From assembly GCF_003590095.1 (NCBI RefSeq), contig NC_039481.1, positions 6,634,001 through 6,698,000 of the forward strand: DNA of 64,000 nucleotides, read 5' to 3'. Position numbers and translations under genes: made by a program. How positions within the stretch are numbered: position 1 is the stretch's first letter; each line of letters begins with the position of its first letter. Below the pieces are notes generated by a model. It searched no databases, had not been told where the DNA came from, and saw only the letters and a list, made by a program, of their open reading frames with translations. Below are positions 25,699 to 38,951 of the stretch, in pieces. Source of the DNA: Trichoplusia ni (lineage: Eukaryota; Arthropoda; Insecta; Lepidoptera; Noctuidae).

Positions 25699-26919
25699 TA
25701 CCATTAAACTAATCAGTGCTAAAAAAGGAACATGAATATAATCTTCTATTAGGTATATGAAGTTCTCGTGTCACGGTGTCCGAAATTGAACGGAGGAGGA
25801 AACAGCTCGACCGACTCTCATGAAATTTTTGTGTGCATTTTGGGTATGTCTAAGAATAGGACCACATTTATTTTTAATGGCCCCTTCGTCACCCGCAAAA
25901 TACTCTGAGGATTAGTTTCCAGTTAAATTGTAACATCGTAGGATGAGATTAACGTGCACACCTTGTCCCCGCTTTGATCTCATGGCAGGCGTGTTTTTTT
26001 TTTGTCTGGCTAGTGTGAGACAATATCTAACAAGATTCAAATGTAGTTAATAAGTCAGATATGGTATCAATAGTATATTATTCAATTATAAAATATAAAA
26101 TATAAACTATTAGGAATTCATGTATTAGTAAAATATTCAATTTTGTTTGTTATGTGGGATTAGGAATTGCCAATCATCGCAGCAATGACAGCATTGTAAA
26201 CACAATTGGACAGATTTTTAGTCGGTTTTTTTGTTCCTTATATTTTAAGTGTATTTTAAAATTAGATTTATTTGTAATTTTTTCAGCTCCCAGTCTGTAA
26301 AAGAAACTGAATAAATGATTCGAATGAAGCAGCGTATATCTACTTATTTACAAAAATACAATTATATTTATAATTGTGGCTTCCGTAGTCTTACTGAATT
26401 ATACTTTTGTAATTTTCTATAACATTACCACAAAAAAAGTACATTTAGGAAACTCTAAATAGGGTATTTGACAAAAGAAAATATTTTTAGTCGGCAAGAC
26501 GGACTTCCAAAAAAATTTGGATACTTACTTTATTTTTCTTTTATCACGTATACAATAAATGAAGGTGATGCAGTGATTTAAATAATTTAATCTCATGTGA
26601 CGTCACTTACCAGCACGCTTTTACTAGCAAGTGATGTGACTACCGTAATTTCATTATCTTAAGTGTTTTTAATTTTCCTAAATTTTATTTAAATGGCAAG
26701 ATAAAATGGAACATACATATTATTCAAATATTTTTGAGGAACATTTTTGATGAAAAAAAAAACCAGATTAATATTATAAGATTTAGTCAAATTCTTTATT
26801 CTATTTAAACGGTCGAATTACCAGTATTTAAATGAAACAACTTTTTTCTGTAAGTAATCAAACTCCATCTACCTTAAGGTATTTAATAACATGATATCAA
26901 AGGGATTGTAGATGTGTGG
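25699..26919. other. Intergenic between paralogues A and B (convergent 3' ends)
   Basis: AT-rich. About 25760-25880 resembles a dispersed LINE-type repeat ('cgaccgactctcatgaaattt' class). A minus-strand AATAAA (complement of 26795-26800) lies 120 bp past the stop of paralogue B and could be its poly(A) signal. A plus-strand AATAAA near 26310 could serve paralogue A. Confidence 0.5.
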
Positions 26920-29900
26920 TTAGCCCCGCAGCGGCGCCTTGCCGGGGCCCAGCAGGTACGTTATGATCTCCTTCGCCGTGATGTTCTCAAGCTCCTTGTT
27001 GATAGCTCCTAGCACGGTAGTCAGCAACTCTTCTATAATGCCGCTGTACTCTGACGGGTACTGCAGGAACGCCATCAGTATCATGGCGAATTCATCCTCA
27101 TATTGGTTCATGCTCATCTCGACCTGTTAAGTTACACATTGCTAGCTAACTATGAACACTGATACGTATATGATAATAGATTTACGGTTTATGTGTAATA
27201 ATATGTTGTCAATAAATCCTAGTTCTTTGATCGTGAATCGGAAAAACTTTGAGTAATCGAAGTTTTAACAGTTAACCTTATTTCAAAATGGGTATGTATT
27301 CCTTGTTAGAGACAGTTCTAGTAATTTGACGACTTCTGTGTTGTATTTAACAAATTTAGGGTCAGAATAAAAACTGTGTGTATTTACCGCTAGGCTTCCT
27401 ATGTCTATATCGACGTCAGCGCTGTTGACTTGGTACACTTGGCCCAACTTCGCCGGTTCTACGACAGTGCCCACAGCAACCGAGAGCCCTAAGTTATAAA
27501 GGGTTATGCTGTCGAACAAAACAATGATTAGTTGAAAGAAACATGACAATATAATTAACAGTAATTAGATAAGTTCCTGTACTCACGTTGTGGTACCTTG
27601 CACATTAATCGGTTGGTTAGCTAGGTTCGCTTGCAGGTCGAAGCGTGCTGTAACGAAAAATTGGTGTAAGTATTTAAAAAACCAACAGATCGTATAAATT
27701 AAACATTAAGGAACAAGCTGTTGGCAACTATGCTATACTCGTTGCTTAGAGAATCTATCTCTGACCAACGAGTATGGCATAGTATTCTTGAAACTTGTTT
27801 GGATTTGTAAAAAAGATTGAACAGAATCAGGTCCATTAATGATATGTTTTTACCTTGAGCAGAAACTTGAGGAACAGTAGCGTTGAAGTCGACTCTAGAA
27901 GGCGCCATCCGGACTTCAAGGTAGGGTAAAGTTACTGTATTGAGCCCAACAACTTCCAAATTTTCTAAATATAGTTCACCTCTACAAAATACAAGTACAG
28001 TAAGTTATTTATCATTAGCATATCGTAATTCGTTTTAAAAAGTGTCTAAAGACTCATTTAATTTGTAGAAGATAAAAATGTCTGCCTAATTGTGTTATTT
28101 TTGTTTCTTTCTCCGTAGTGTATAGTGGCATGTTCAAATTTATCGTAGCGTCATTACGGGGTTCAGCGTGGTGAATAGTGGTTTTTTAGAGGATGCAACC
28201 AAATTTTGCGTCCCAAGGCCCGAAACTACTCGGTTTAGAGCTAAATCCGGCCTCGACTGCAAAGCTTGCTAGAAAGTGACATTTCTAAAATTTTAAGTGT
28301 CAATAAACGACTTTCACGTGACCTTCACGTGTTATGCCAGATATGTCACTTGGCGAGCGCAGCACGGACTATTGTATTTAACAAATACCTGAGTTATTTT
28401 CTTTCATATATTTCACTTATTTTTTTTGTAATTATAACTTACGAGAAGTTGAGATCGGCTAAATCAACAAAGTATGGCCCGAGTTTGGGCGCTAGTAGAG
28501 GGTTGAGCTGGGGCACGATTTTGATGAAGTTCACAAAAGTCTTCGCTTTGCGGGACGCTAGTCTATCGTCAGCTGTCAGTGGGTTCTTTGGTGGTAACTG
28601 TCCAGTACCGGTGTGTGCATAGGTTCGGCCATAATTTTGAATGACTGTAACAAATATATGATAGAGTTTAATTTTAGTGTTTATTTTATCCCCTAGTACA
28701 CGGCCATATCTATAAAAACTATAGGTGTACTAGGGGATATCGGCAAGGGCGGTTGCTCCACACTGGAAGTGGAACATTTCAAGGCCTCGGCAGGTGCCAC
28801 CTGCAGAATTTTTACATCATCGTTAGTGTTTTTCAGGTAGAAGGTAGAGCATGTGTCGTCCAGAGATAGGGAATGACCGTGCAATGCGGCGTGGTTTAGG
28901 ATTTTTGAGCCGGGCGCAGAGAGCTATCGCACTTGTGGTAATGAAAAATATCTCGACTAGGAAGAACGTTTCTCTGTCGACCGTTACAAAGTCACGCGAC
29001 GAAGGCTTCCGAATCGATCTGTAGGAGGGGACGTTGAAGGAGAATCGTCATTCTTTTCGATGCTATGGGTAATAAGTTCTGGAGCAGGTTCGAAGACTAT
29101 GTTTAGAGACTGTTTATCCTGTGCTCATGGAAAAAGGCCGGAGAAGCTCGTGAAATAGGTGAGTCGGCAGTTACCTTGTTCGTTTTTTACCTCTGAGGCA
29201 AGAGCAGGGAATACGCAGCAGAGTCTGGTTAATCGCCCCGTTTACGAGGTACAATGACATTCTCCCGTTTCCGGGATTAGGTGGGAAAGATTTCCAGTGA
29301 AAAATCATGGACTGTTGTCGCCGAATGCTGTGAGACGTGGTGAAACTACAATAGAACGTGGAAAGAGAAAAACAATAGTGATGTGTTTCCTAGTAAACTT
29401 ATAAATATAAAAATGGCTTTTAGTATGAAATATAAAGAAGTCAGTGCAGTGTAGACAGTAAATGTTAAATACTCTTGTTATAAAAGTAAAACATTTTGTT
29501 AAAGTTGGTAGATAAATCACTTTATTCCTCCATAACATATTTTAAAATGAACTCTTTGCCGACGAAAAATTGATCTTTTTTTGTATTTCGGGGGAATCCT
29601 CGTGGACACCCGCTCCCTCGGCGGTGGGAACGAGAAGTGTTTTTTTCTTACAGGCAAAATCTAACGTTCGGGTGACGTCAGAAGCGTTTTGTTGCCGGCA
29701 CGTGCTGACCGCGGGGATCCACCGGCCGTTGTGTAGGGCCGGCGGCTCGCTTTCGCGTGTAAATAGCGTCGGCTCGCCTCACACTGGGGTCGCACCCGTC
29801 ATAACCAAAGTGCAACCCGACGTGGGTCTGTTTGAGCAGGCGATGTGCACCCCCTATCGACTAGATCTTAGATAGCGACAAGTCGCGCTCATACGCCACC

Positions 29901-30160
29901 CGATGTACGAAAATTGATCTGCGAGTAATCTAAATCTTCAGCAATTGAAGCAATTAAGTAATATTAAAGATATAATATAGGTCAGAGGATAGGGAACCAC
30001 CTTGTTTTGGCTGGAGCGCACATGTCTTACGGGTTGCATCCAGTGATGCTCTATAGGACAGCTGGGTGAAGATCAGAGACATCGGAGTTATTAAATACGT
30101 TTATTACTCACATGCTTGTGCCGAAGCCGCGCATAGCGCTAAAATAAGTAAGCCTCTCAT
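26920..30160 (-). CDS. JHBP/group-7-allergen-like secreted lipid-binding protein (paralogue B)
   Basis: Predicted 238-residue secreted carrier; ligand unknown. Exons in transcript order: 30160-30112, 28644-28443, 27981-27854, 27647-27587, 27508-27388, 27123-26920; total 717 nt, phases 1,2,1,2,0. Exon 1 encodes the signal peptide MRGLLILALCAASAQA. The mature protein has ASRKAKTFVNFIKIVPQLNP, a GELYLENLEVVGLNTVTLPY strand pair, and a C-terminal helix region ending GPGKAPLRG. No cysteine remains after the signal peptide, so it lacks the JHBP disulfides. Closest in this window to paralogue C (identical 128- and 61-nt middle exons). The 1467-bp first intron holds repeat-like DNA. Confidence 0.85.
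27727..27783. repeat. 18-bp inverted repeat in an intron of paralogue B
   Basis: 27727-27744 and 27766-27783 are inverted copies with one mismatch (arm ACTATGCTATACTCGTTG), 21-bp loop. It lies in the intron 27648-27853. Confidence 0.65.
28645..30111 (-). other. First intron of paralogue B, with repeat-like GC-rich segment
   Basis: A perfect 15-bp-arm inverted repeat (TATCCCCTAGTACAC, 28687-28701 with 28725-28739) sits near the 3' end. From about 28745 to 29290, and again at 29580-29930, the DNA is clearly more GC-rich than its surroundings. It contains short open frames but no recognised protein. It probably represents old transposon fragments. Confidence 0.5.
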
Positions 30161-30181
30161 GTTGGTATCGAGAACTCTGAA

Positions 30182-30217
30182 CAACTGCGTAACAAATACA
30201 TAACTTTGAAATTTATA
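30182..30217 (-). promoter_or_regulatory. Likely core promoter of paralogue B
   Basis: On the minus strand TATAAAT (complement of 30211-30217) is followed about 28 bp on by CGCAGTTG, an initiator-like sequence, and then by the ATG at 30160. The spacing matches the TATA promoter of paralogue A. Confidence 0.45.
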
Positions 30218-33200
30218 ATATGTATACAATTATGTGTTAATTATTTTGTAGTTGTCAGCATTAGTCTCAAGAAATCAATTTTACGCTTCGGCAAAATTTA
30301 CAAGCCATTATTGCTTTCATATCCTATCCTTCTTGTTCGTTTATAAATGACATAAGAGTACTTAAGTTGTTTTGATAAATGTTATTTATGCCTATTATCG
30401 TGTACGATGTAAACCTCAGAGCAATCTATGTAGGTTTACCTAAGCCTTGTAAATACAAACCTAATGACAAGTTTAAAAAGCCTCGCGGCTTTGATATAAA
30501 CGTCAATCGATGAATTTGTTTCTCCCGTTGAGATGATTAGCGTCTCCTTGATCAAACAAATTTTGCTAGAACAGAAGAAACTAGGCACAAAACACTCTCA
30601 GTAGTGACTATTAACCCTGCGTGTCCAAGCGCCATCTGGTGGAATAAAATAATTAAAAATCGTCGACTCTGGGCTATAATTCAACTTCATCGCGTAGGAT
30701 ATTAGACAATTTGCCATGGAATCTCACAAAAGATCGACTATTAGTTATCCGCATTAAAATGTCAAAATTTTAAGGGTAAAAAGTCAGCGTATACAACAAA
30801 CCTTTCGACTCTTACATAGGCAAGTAGGTATCGTTGCTTGGTCGACATTATTACTTAGAAGAAATCTTTTAAACTGAATTGAAAAATGTAGTCACGTACG
30901 CGTTGTTGATCGTTCCTGGACACGCTTTGTTGTTTTACATTAAAATCATATTATTATATGATTTGTTTAAGCCGTACCAATGCGTTGTAGATTAATACTT
31001 CGTAATGCTGCACCTCCAGAGTCTGAGACAGCAATTAGATGCATGTGCGCAAAGAGGAACGAAATAAACCGTGACAAATATCGTAATAAGTTTTTAATGT
31101 GTGCAGCAGAGCACGTTTATTATAAATCAATTTAATTTGTTTAGTAATTGTAAACGTTAATGGCGATAGTAGTAATTAAATTAAATTAAATTAAATTATA
31201 GAACTACGTTTTAGTCACGTACCTACGAGCTTTTTTAAATGGAGATGTTTTTCGGAAGGACTGATTTTTAAGAACTACAAATAAAACCTAGCTGCACACA
31301 CAATATTATTCACAATTCGATTCAGGATATGGTTAGTAGTAATGAACGTTTCAATATCGATGATGATAATATAAAATGGGATTATCAATATTATTGCAAA
31401 TATTATTATAATTTATTCACATAATCAAGTGCGGCTACCTAAAGGAAAAAGGAGAATTTGGTAGTTTGTTTTACAAAGTTTACAAGTTTTTATTCATAAA
31501 TTTGATGCGGAGCATATCGACTATGTGTATGACATAAATTAATTGAATGTTAACATAGCTACGTAAGTATGTATTTCGATATTTACCTCATTCTGACATT
31601 TATAAAAGCACCGGCGACCCTGCGATTTCACGTTAGAATATTAACGTGGTAGTCTCGATTAGCGTTCGGTTTTTAAATGTAGGTAAAAAAAAGGTATTTC
31701 GTTCGGAATTCAAATGAAAAATTAAATTTGGGGTTCTAAACATATTGTTTAGTTGTTCTTTGTTGCTTTCGAGCAAAACCTATTTATAATACTTGTATTT
31801 CGCTAAAATGATGTAAGTTAATTCGTAACCCATGTATCGCAAAAATTTATTAAAAAAAATGCATTATTAACGTTATAAAGAGATATGGAACAAATTATCT
31901 AAAGTTATGAACCACAAAAAAGTTTTGATTTTGTATTATTTCATTTAAGAATAACAATTTTAAGTAGCTTAGTAACAAAAGGAATTGCATTCCTTAGATA
32001 ATTAAGTTTTAAACATTTTGACATTGTTGATAACAACTAGCAATTATTTTTTAACATGCATTAACAGTGAATGTCGTTAAACCACAACTACAAAGCAATT
32101 ATTTTCACAAAAAAAAGTCTTTAATATGGAGACAAGAGTTCATCAGTTTTATTTAATGAATTTCTATCGACTTTCAAAACATCTGCTTTAATAAGAGTGA
32201 GGATGCATTTCAAGTGCATATTTTTATAGTTTTTTACAGTAACGGTGTTTGGATTAAGTAATCTATAATTAAGCGCACGCATGAGGAACGCTGAACGGCT
32301 GAAGCCTACGCCATAGAAAATCGTCGTTTTCTGTGGACGTAAGATGAATAGACCTGAATGAGTGTGTGCTCTAATTATCGCACTCTCGGTTTAAATTATG
32401 TTCGGAGAACGAAAGAGGATTCAAGACAAAGCTTCAAAGAATGAAAAGGGGACTCACATTGAAAGAGTCTTAAAATTAGTAATAAAATATATCTTGACTC
32501 AAACATATTGCAATTTATGTGTATCTATGTATCAAGGGGCCAACTGCCACTTAAAGAAAGAGAGAACAGTAACTGAAATGAGACGACGGTGCAGGAGGTA
32601 GAGCATCGTACCACTTTCACAAGTGCAAGAATATATTTTATTTAAAAGTTAAGTGGTTGAGGTCACCACGCCAAACCCACTGTTCGGGACGTATTCGCGG
32701 GTTCGATCCCCACCAGGGACAAGCATTTCTGTGACCCTCAAATTCTGCTCGAGTCGATTTTTCAAAAAGAAAAAAAAGTTTTAAAAAATATTCCTAGTTT
32801 GGTAAAGCAAGATTATACGACAACAATAGCAAACTGCAAAGCGAAATGTAAAACGTTGGAATTAAAAGATAAATGTAAACAAAAACAATCTATTTAAGTA
32901 ACCCTCAACAAGTAAGTAAATGAATATGTACATATTTGAAGTATGCAGGAAGGTGTTACGAGTGAGTTTCATTTTATTTTAGTGTATATGAAATAAGTCA
33001 GGAGACAAATCTTCCGAACGTAAGTTAATGAATGGAGTCATATTTTAAATATTTTCTTTGCATTGGCTTGCCGTGAGGTCTAAGAACTAAAATGTTTTTT
33101 GACTTATTTAGGAATCTAAATGGTAACTGGACTATAAAAAGCTGGTAACTTGACCCTTGAGTCTGGCTTAAGCTGTAGAACAGGCCGTCTGGAAGAGACG

Positions 33201-33852
33201 TGGCCGTGCCCTCGACGTGGGTTGAGGTCATTGACCTTTCACCCCGGAAACAAAAGAGGTACAGCTGATCAGCGAGGTATGGTATGGTATCGAAGGCCTT
33301 TGCAACAAGACACCCATGCACTGCTCTCTTTTTTTGCGTGTGAGGCTGATCGATTTGCCACTGTGGTCGTTGCATCCTCAGTTGATCTAAATCCTAATGT
33401 TATGGTTCATATTATAATGAAGAATAGGTTAAGTAGCAGATACGTCATCATGACATCAACGATTTGTGTATTTTACCTAAGGTTGCCTATGACTACCTAC
33501 TTACTTTGAAATTGTCGCTGAATTCTAGACAACGTAGTATAGCTGCGTAGTAGCAAATTACGTAGATACGTAATTATTTACGTTTTTTTTTAAATTAGGT
33601 AATTTAGGGAAAATCATTACGTACTTGGTTACAAACAACACATCTTCAAAACATATTTGGGATAACTTCTCAAGTCCTGCGGCGCAACTGATTTAAAAAC
33701 GTGTATAAAAATATTTTTTAATAATACTTATTAGTAAAAAGAAAAAGAAGGTGAGGCAGGGCTTCATGAAAAGTTTACTTTGGATTATTTAATGTTCTAT
33801 CGGGCCCTCGCGACAGTCAGTTGTTTACTACATTTGATTTAAAACTGTATTT
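30218..33852. other. 3.6-kb intergenic region between paralogues B and C
   Basis: AT-rich, no supported gene. Visible items: a short (TTAAA)n run at about 31170-31198, a SINE fragment at 32650-32745, and a more GC-balanced piece at 33130-33375 whose open frames show no domain. On the minus strand, ATTAAA (complement of 33788-33793) about 60 bp past the stop may be the poly(A) signal of paralogue C. Confidence 0.6.
32650..32745 (+). mobile_element. tRNA-derived SINE fragment
   Basis: A-box-like TGGTTGAGGTC (32654-32664) and B-box GGTTCGATCCC (32700-32710), 36 bp apart, with a short body after. The cloverleaf does not close, so this is not a tRNA gene. Confidence 0.6.
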
Positions 33853-36637
33853 TTAATCATCCAGCAAATAGCTCTTGAAGATGTCTGACGACACCTTGAT
33901 GAGTTCCTGGTTGATCTTCTTGAGCGCTGCCACGAGAAGCCCGTCGTACATGTTTTCCTTCGCAGGAGTGCTGAAGAGTTGCGCAATGGCCAGACCCGTC
34001 TCGTCTTCAGATCCACCGAAGGCTACGTTAGAAAGATTGACCTGAAAATAATTGCCAATGTCAGTATTTTCCCTCGTTTTTATACACTTACTTTCTTGTT
34101 TGTATGTTTGTTTGTTTGCCGTTCCGATTGGATTTTTGAAACTCAATTTTGAGGCACTTTTTGATACGCTAGCAGGCTGAAATTTTCAGGGTAGCTTCAA
34201 ACCCGATGACAATTAAATTTACAACTATTTAAACGGCTGGGCCGATTTTGATAAAAAAATAATGAAGTGCCTTTAAAAAACGTACATAAATATTTAGATT
34301 TTTTAAATCTATTATTTATTTATTGTAACTTTCGTAAATATGGTTCAACCCACTGCTACCTTTAAGATTGTCACTACTGTCAATCAAAAGTAATCAGACA
34401 ATAAGAACTATTTTTACGGAAATTAAATCCAATAATTAAACGCAGGTGCTTCGATTTGATGGTAAATGTGTAATCTTATTTTGCACGTGTGTTTTTTACA
34501 TATCTACGTCAATTGATTCGAAGGCAAAGAAAATTACTATTAAATATCGGCCACGTGATTTTTTAAACAAACTTAAGTCACTTCACCACAGGACGCCAAT
34601 TCTGCATTTTACAGTGGCCAATGATGAACGGCAATTGGATAAAATTTGAAACTATTCCTATTCTCTTAAGCATTTTCCCAACACAAGAATTGGAAATTCA
34701 AAGGGCGGAACTCTCACGGTCAGGACAATGTTGGCAAATACTGAGAATAATGCGAATAGTGACAATTTAATAAAATTTCCATTCATTCATTAGCCATTGT
34801 CAATAGCAGAATTAGTGCCCTGGTCTTATCGTATTTACTGGCTGCAAGTTTTTGAAACTTCATTGAGCCATGAATAAAAGTAGTTAACTTCAATGAACCG
34901 TTCATTGAAGAAATATAAATGCAATACTTAATAGATTTACGCTTTACTGTAAATCAATCGGAAAGGCCATTTGGATTTCTTTGATAAGAGTAACGCTAAA
35001 AGCCAGGAAGGGTTCATTATATTATTCATGAATAGGCAAAAAAATCAACAGTCGAATATCTTGTACTAACCCGAATGTTTTCTATGTCTATCAGAACCGC
35101 CGCACTGTCGATTTGCAATGCCTCTCCTGCTGTAGGACTTTGCACCAGACTACTTCCTCCCGACAATGATATATCCATGTTCATTATATGAAAACTGTGT
35201 AAACAAACAATGTGAAATAATTTTCTGGTCTTATACTTATCTATAGTAGTTACGGAATCAAGTTTGTTTTAAGTATTGAGCGAAAATGAATGTTACTAAT
35301 AAAATTTCATGAAAACATAAACACATTGTATAAGGATTTTGTCATGTAAGACTCCTACTCACTTCTTCCTACCTCAGCAAAGATTTTTGCTCTTCCATAA
35401 AAATGACAAATGAACTAACCTTAAATGACAGCTCATCAATATCGGAATGAAGCTTACAGACGCTTGCAAGTTAAAGTCACCTGAAACATAAATATTTAGC
35501 GATATGAATATACAGTACACGGAATGTCACAGTACCTCATGCCAATATTCAAGATCGACATCGAGCCTTAAGCTTTTATGCCAAACTGTTTTTGTGATTT
35601 TTGAACGGAATGTCTCTGTGCATTTTCACCGAAGATCCATTTTACAACGGGTGTTAGTTCTATTATGTAAGTCCATAGCCACGAGAGTGAATCTCATTTC
35701 ATTACAGCGTAAGCGAAATAAAACGCAGCGTATACGATGATTTCAAAACCGTACCTTCTACGTATATGTCGGGTAAGGTAAGGTTGAGGTCTGCTCTAAG
35801 GTTATTCAGCCGCAACTCGAGGTTTCGGACCTGAAAAGATTTTATTCCGGCCAACACGAAGTCTGTCATGTAAATTTTGCCCCTGCAAAAGATAATAAAC
35901 AAATATTTAGGTCCATACATGTTTACTAATATCACACATATTTCTCTGGTGATACATGTATAGTGTTTTTTCTAGGTTTTTGTGCAGCGCACATGCCCTG
36001 CCGCATGCCATGATTATGTATAATCCCTGTAAAGTGTAGTCTGCATCCCTTTCTCAGATGTGAGCTTATTTAAAAATATTCCAGTTATACATTTTATATT
36101 TAGTCAGACACACGAAGTCACTTTCGTATTTATAACATTAGGTCAACATATACTTGTAGAAAACACTTACTTGAACCACAAGTAAGGCAGGTCGATGCCA
36201 ATCGGTTCGAGTTTGTCCCTCGTGAACGGGTCCAGTTTCGGCACCAGCTGTATGAAGTCCATGACCTCAGCTGCCTTCTCGCTGGCACTCAAGTCGCGAT
36301 CCGTCAGCGGGTAATACTTCGGCGGGAGCAAACCAGTCTTCGCGGTAAAGTGGAAGTCGCCGAGGTCTTCATTTACTATAATTTTATTAAACAATTGTCA
36401 CACAAAGGAAGCACATATACTATGATGTCTGCAAGTTACATTACGAGAGGATTGAGTTTCTCTTCGAATTTGAGTAAACACTGCACTAATATCATTGAAT
36501 GTATTGTTTCACAGGACGTGAATCACCACTGGCTTAGTATTTACTGGCATATTGAGGTACTCACTGAGTTGCAACTGTGCTAAAACTAAAGGCATTAAAT
36601 GTAGATGGAAAAGTCCCATGATCGATGTCAGCTGCAT
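33853..36637 (-). CDS. JHBP/group-7-allergen-like secreted lipid-binding protein (paralogue C)
   Basis: Predicted 259-residue secreted carrier; ligand unknown. Exons in transcript order: 36637-36565, 36375-36171, 35882-35755, 35480-35420, 35194-35071, 34041-33853; total 780 nt, phases 1,2,1,2,0. The start was chosen at ATG 36637 because it opens a hydrophobic leader ending PLVLAQLQ; a second in-frame ATG six codons later is also possible. Conserved features: SEKAAEVMDFIQLVPKLDPF, LPYLWFKGKIYMTDFVLAG, LQIDSAAVLIDIENIRVNLS and a C-terminal helix ending KSYLLDD. One cysteine only (LMSC), so no canonical disulfide. Tandem with paralogue B in the same orientation; the middle exons have the same lengths, indicating local duplication. 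Confidence 0.85.
34042..35070 (-). other. Last intron of paralogue C, containing a MITE copy
   Basis: A 1029-bp intron. About 34588-34823 is a degenerate MITE of the same family as 50724-50943. The rest is AT-rich without recognisable content. Confidence 0.6.
34588..34823. mobile_element. Degenerate MITE, same family as 50724-50943
   Basis: Left end CCAATTCTGCATTTTACAGTGGCC and right end ATTAGCCATTGTCAATAGCAGAATT are imperfect inverted copies. The interior shares ATTCCTATTCTCTTAAGCAT and CATTCATTCATTAGCC with the other copy. Non-coding. Confidence 0.6.
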
Positions 36638-38951
36638 ACTAGCACCCGACCCTCTGTTCAGCTGGAAATCATAAACAGTACTATCGAATATATAACAGAT
36701 TATCTTTTTAAATTAAACCCTGTTTCTGTTTTCCACCATAAATGCTTGTGCATATTAGTTACGAAAAATTGATTTTCCACCGCCCAACACATTACATTTC
36801 CACACCTATTACTTGCATGTAGCTTTCAACGTTTTCTGTAACGGCCAATGATAGTATTTTACGGATAAGCTGTGAGATTCTTTAATAAAAAATACACGCT
36901 GCAGTTGCTTAAGCCGAGAGAGGGTCGGTGTTCAGTCATTGATAAAATTTTTGAACATAATTTTGGTTTATTGTCATTTGCGTATTTTTCTACATCTGTA
37001 TGAGTCGAACGTAATAGATTTGAGGATATACCCAGCTCCACGGTATTCCACATTCCGAGGAAACAAAGATACATTTAAAAACCATTTAAGACTTTTTATA
37101 CAATTTGGTTCATGATAAAGAAGAAAACAAAATATTTTATCAAAACAACAATTAGATATTCTTTTTACGTATGTTCATAACTATTAAAATTATCAAAAAT
37201 TACGAATTACGAAAATTAGCTTTAGCAATCTTGGATGATATTGATCTACATGTGTACATATCTAATTAATTCTGTGTAATGTATATCAGTTATTGATAAT
37301 TTTGACGATAATATGTAACTAGCAAGGATATTAGTGGGGGGTGGGCACCGAGTTGGAGGGAGAGGGGTTGTCGTTTGATGGCTCTTCTGAAACTGAACGT
37401 TAGGCAAAAAATTGGGCATAATTTTAAGTGCAAGCTGTGGCTGCTGGTGAATGGTGATAAACCTGAACATCTGTTTTTTTTTTTAATATTCCTTAATTGA
37501 CATATCTCCTTAAACTAGGAATAGAAGATGGTTAAAATAGACTAGTTTTTGTGACTTACAGTCTCTTCTTTACACCTCCATCTGGCGTGGTATCTAATAT
37601 AGAGGCATCATGTTACCCAGGACTGGGTTGCACAAGTAATGTAAAAGGTAGTAGAGGTTAGGAGAAGACCAATCGTCCTCATTTATATGAAGTGGCATGG
37701 CATTGATTTCTTCCGTAAAAATACATATTGTGCATTATATGTCTTTGCTTTGAATAAAAAAAAAGTGTTTTGAGCCAATTACTACATGATAAAAAAATGT
37801 ATTTTTGGATAGCAGTCACTGATAAAGAATTGCATTATTTTCAGACCACGATTTTAATCAAATTGCTTCGGGTTTGGTCATTAGGCACATTCAATTTTGT
37901 TAATTGTTATTAGTATGAAGCAGTTAGATAAAAAATGAACACTTATCTTTCTACAATAGCGACAAACAACGTACATAATATGACTTGGAATTTAAACATG
38001 TAGGTATTTTTAAAGAGCGTGAATCGCGCTTTTGTTTACTTTACTCACTAGAAATATCAAGCAAGTGCAGAATATCAGTTGTTCATAGGAGTTCAAGAAT
38101 CAGAAATTGAGAAAGAAACTGAAGAACCATACTGCTTTACTGGATGTGTAAGCAAGATAGCTCACTACACAGTGTAGACAGGCATTTCTCTCCCATAACT
38201 ACTAAGCACGGTTGTGTTTAAGAGGGGGGGAGAACTTTTTCACATTAACCATTCTCAGGTGCTCGGTTTGCTCCTCTATTCATTATTAAGTTTTAATTTA
38301 ATGTCTAAGGATTCAGTTAGAAACTACCAACTAAGTACTTTGGTTTTCGGTGGAATCTAAACATAGACTTCCTCGGAAAGACAGAGAGCTGTGCCAGATT
38401 TCTACCGGCTAAGACCTACTATTGACAGCGTTATCTACAACTTACCTAAGTCCAGAACTTTTTGCGGGACTTACTAAATGTAAAGATTCTATAGCAGCTT
38501 ATAAATCTAAAAATCAAACCATTTCGAGTTGACTGCATGTTTATATGATACAAAATAGGTGTATACGCCAGACAAGCAGTGCAGGGTGATTACTGATTAA
38601 CCGATAATGATAGATAATCGACTGTACAGGCAATCACGCCAATTTGATTGTTCAAGTGTAACAAAGACTGAGCATTTAATAGAAACCACTGCGGAATAAT
38701 AACGGTGGTGATAACGACGGAATGGATTTATTAGGTATAATCTACAAATACTGAGATTAATTCATAATTATGATTGATTGCTGAAGATACACCAATACAA
38801 CCCAAATATAAAGAAGTGTGAGGTACCAAAGCTTGCCAATCGCCAAAAAGACAACGGTAATTGTGCTTACTTTTTCGAATGTTTAATTTGCCGCATGAAT
38901 CTTGACTGTGTTTTATTAATATTAAAAAATAAATTTTGTTTTTTACAGAAA
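36638..38951. other. 2.3-kb intergenic region between paralogues C and D (divergent)
   Basis: Upstream DNA of both genes. A TATATA-like motif on the minus strand at about 36690 could belong to paralogue C. The sequence TTTTTTACAG just before the ATG of paralogue D looks like a splice acceptor, so its first non-coding exon probably lies in this interval. No other gene is supported. Confidence 0.55.

Noticed and set aside
29570..29875. 101-codon plus-strand frame in the first intron of paralogue B
   Set aside because: No recognisable protein; kept only as a compositional anomaly.
33025..33509. Overlapping 116- and 119-codon frames on both strands between paralogues B and C
   Set aside because: No domain, no splice or promoter support; composition suggests old repeat DNA.
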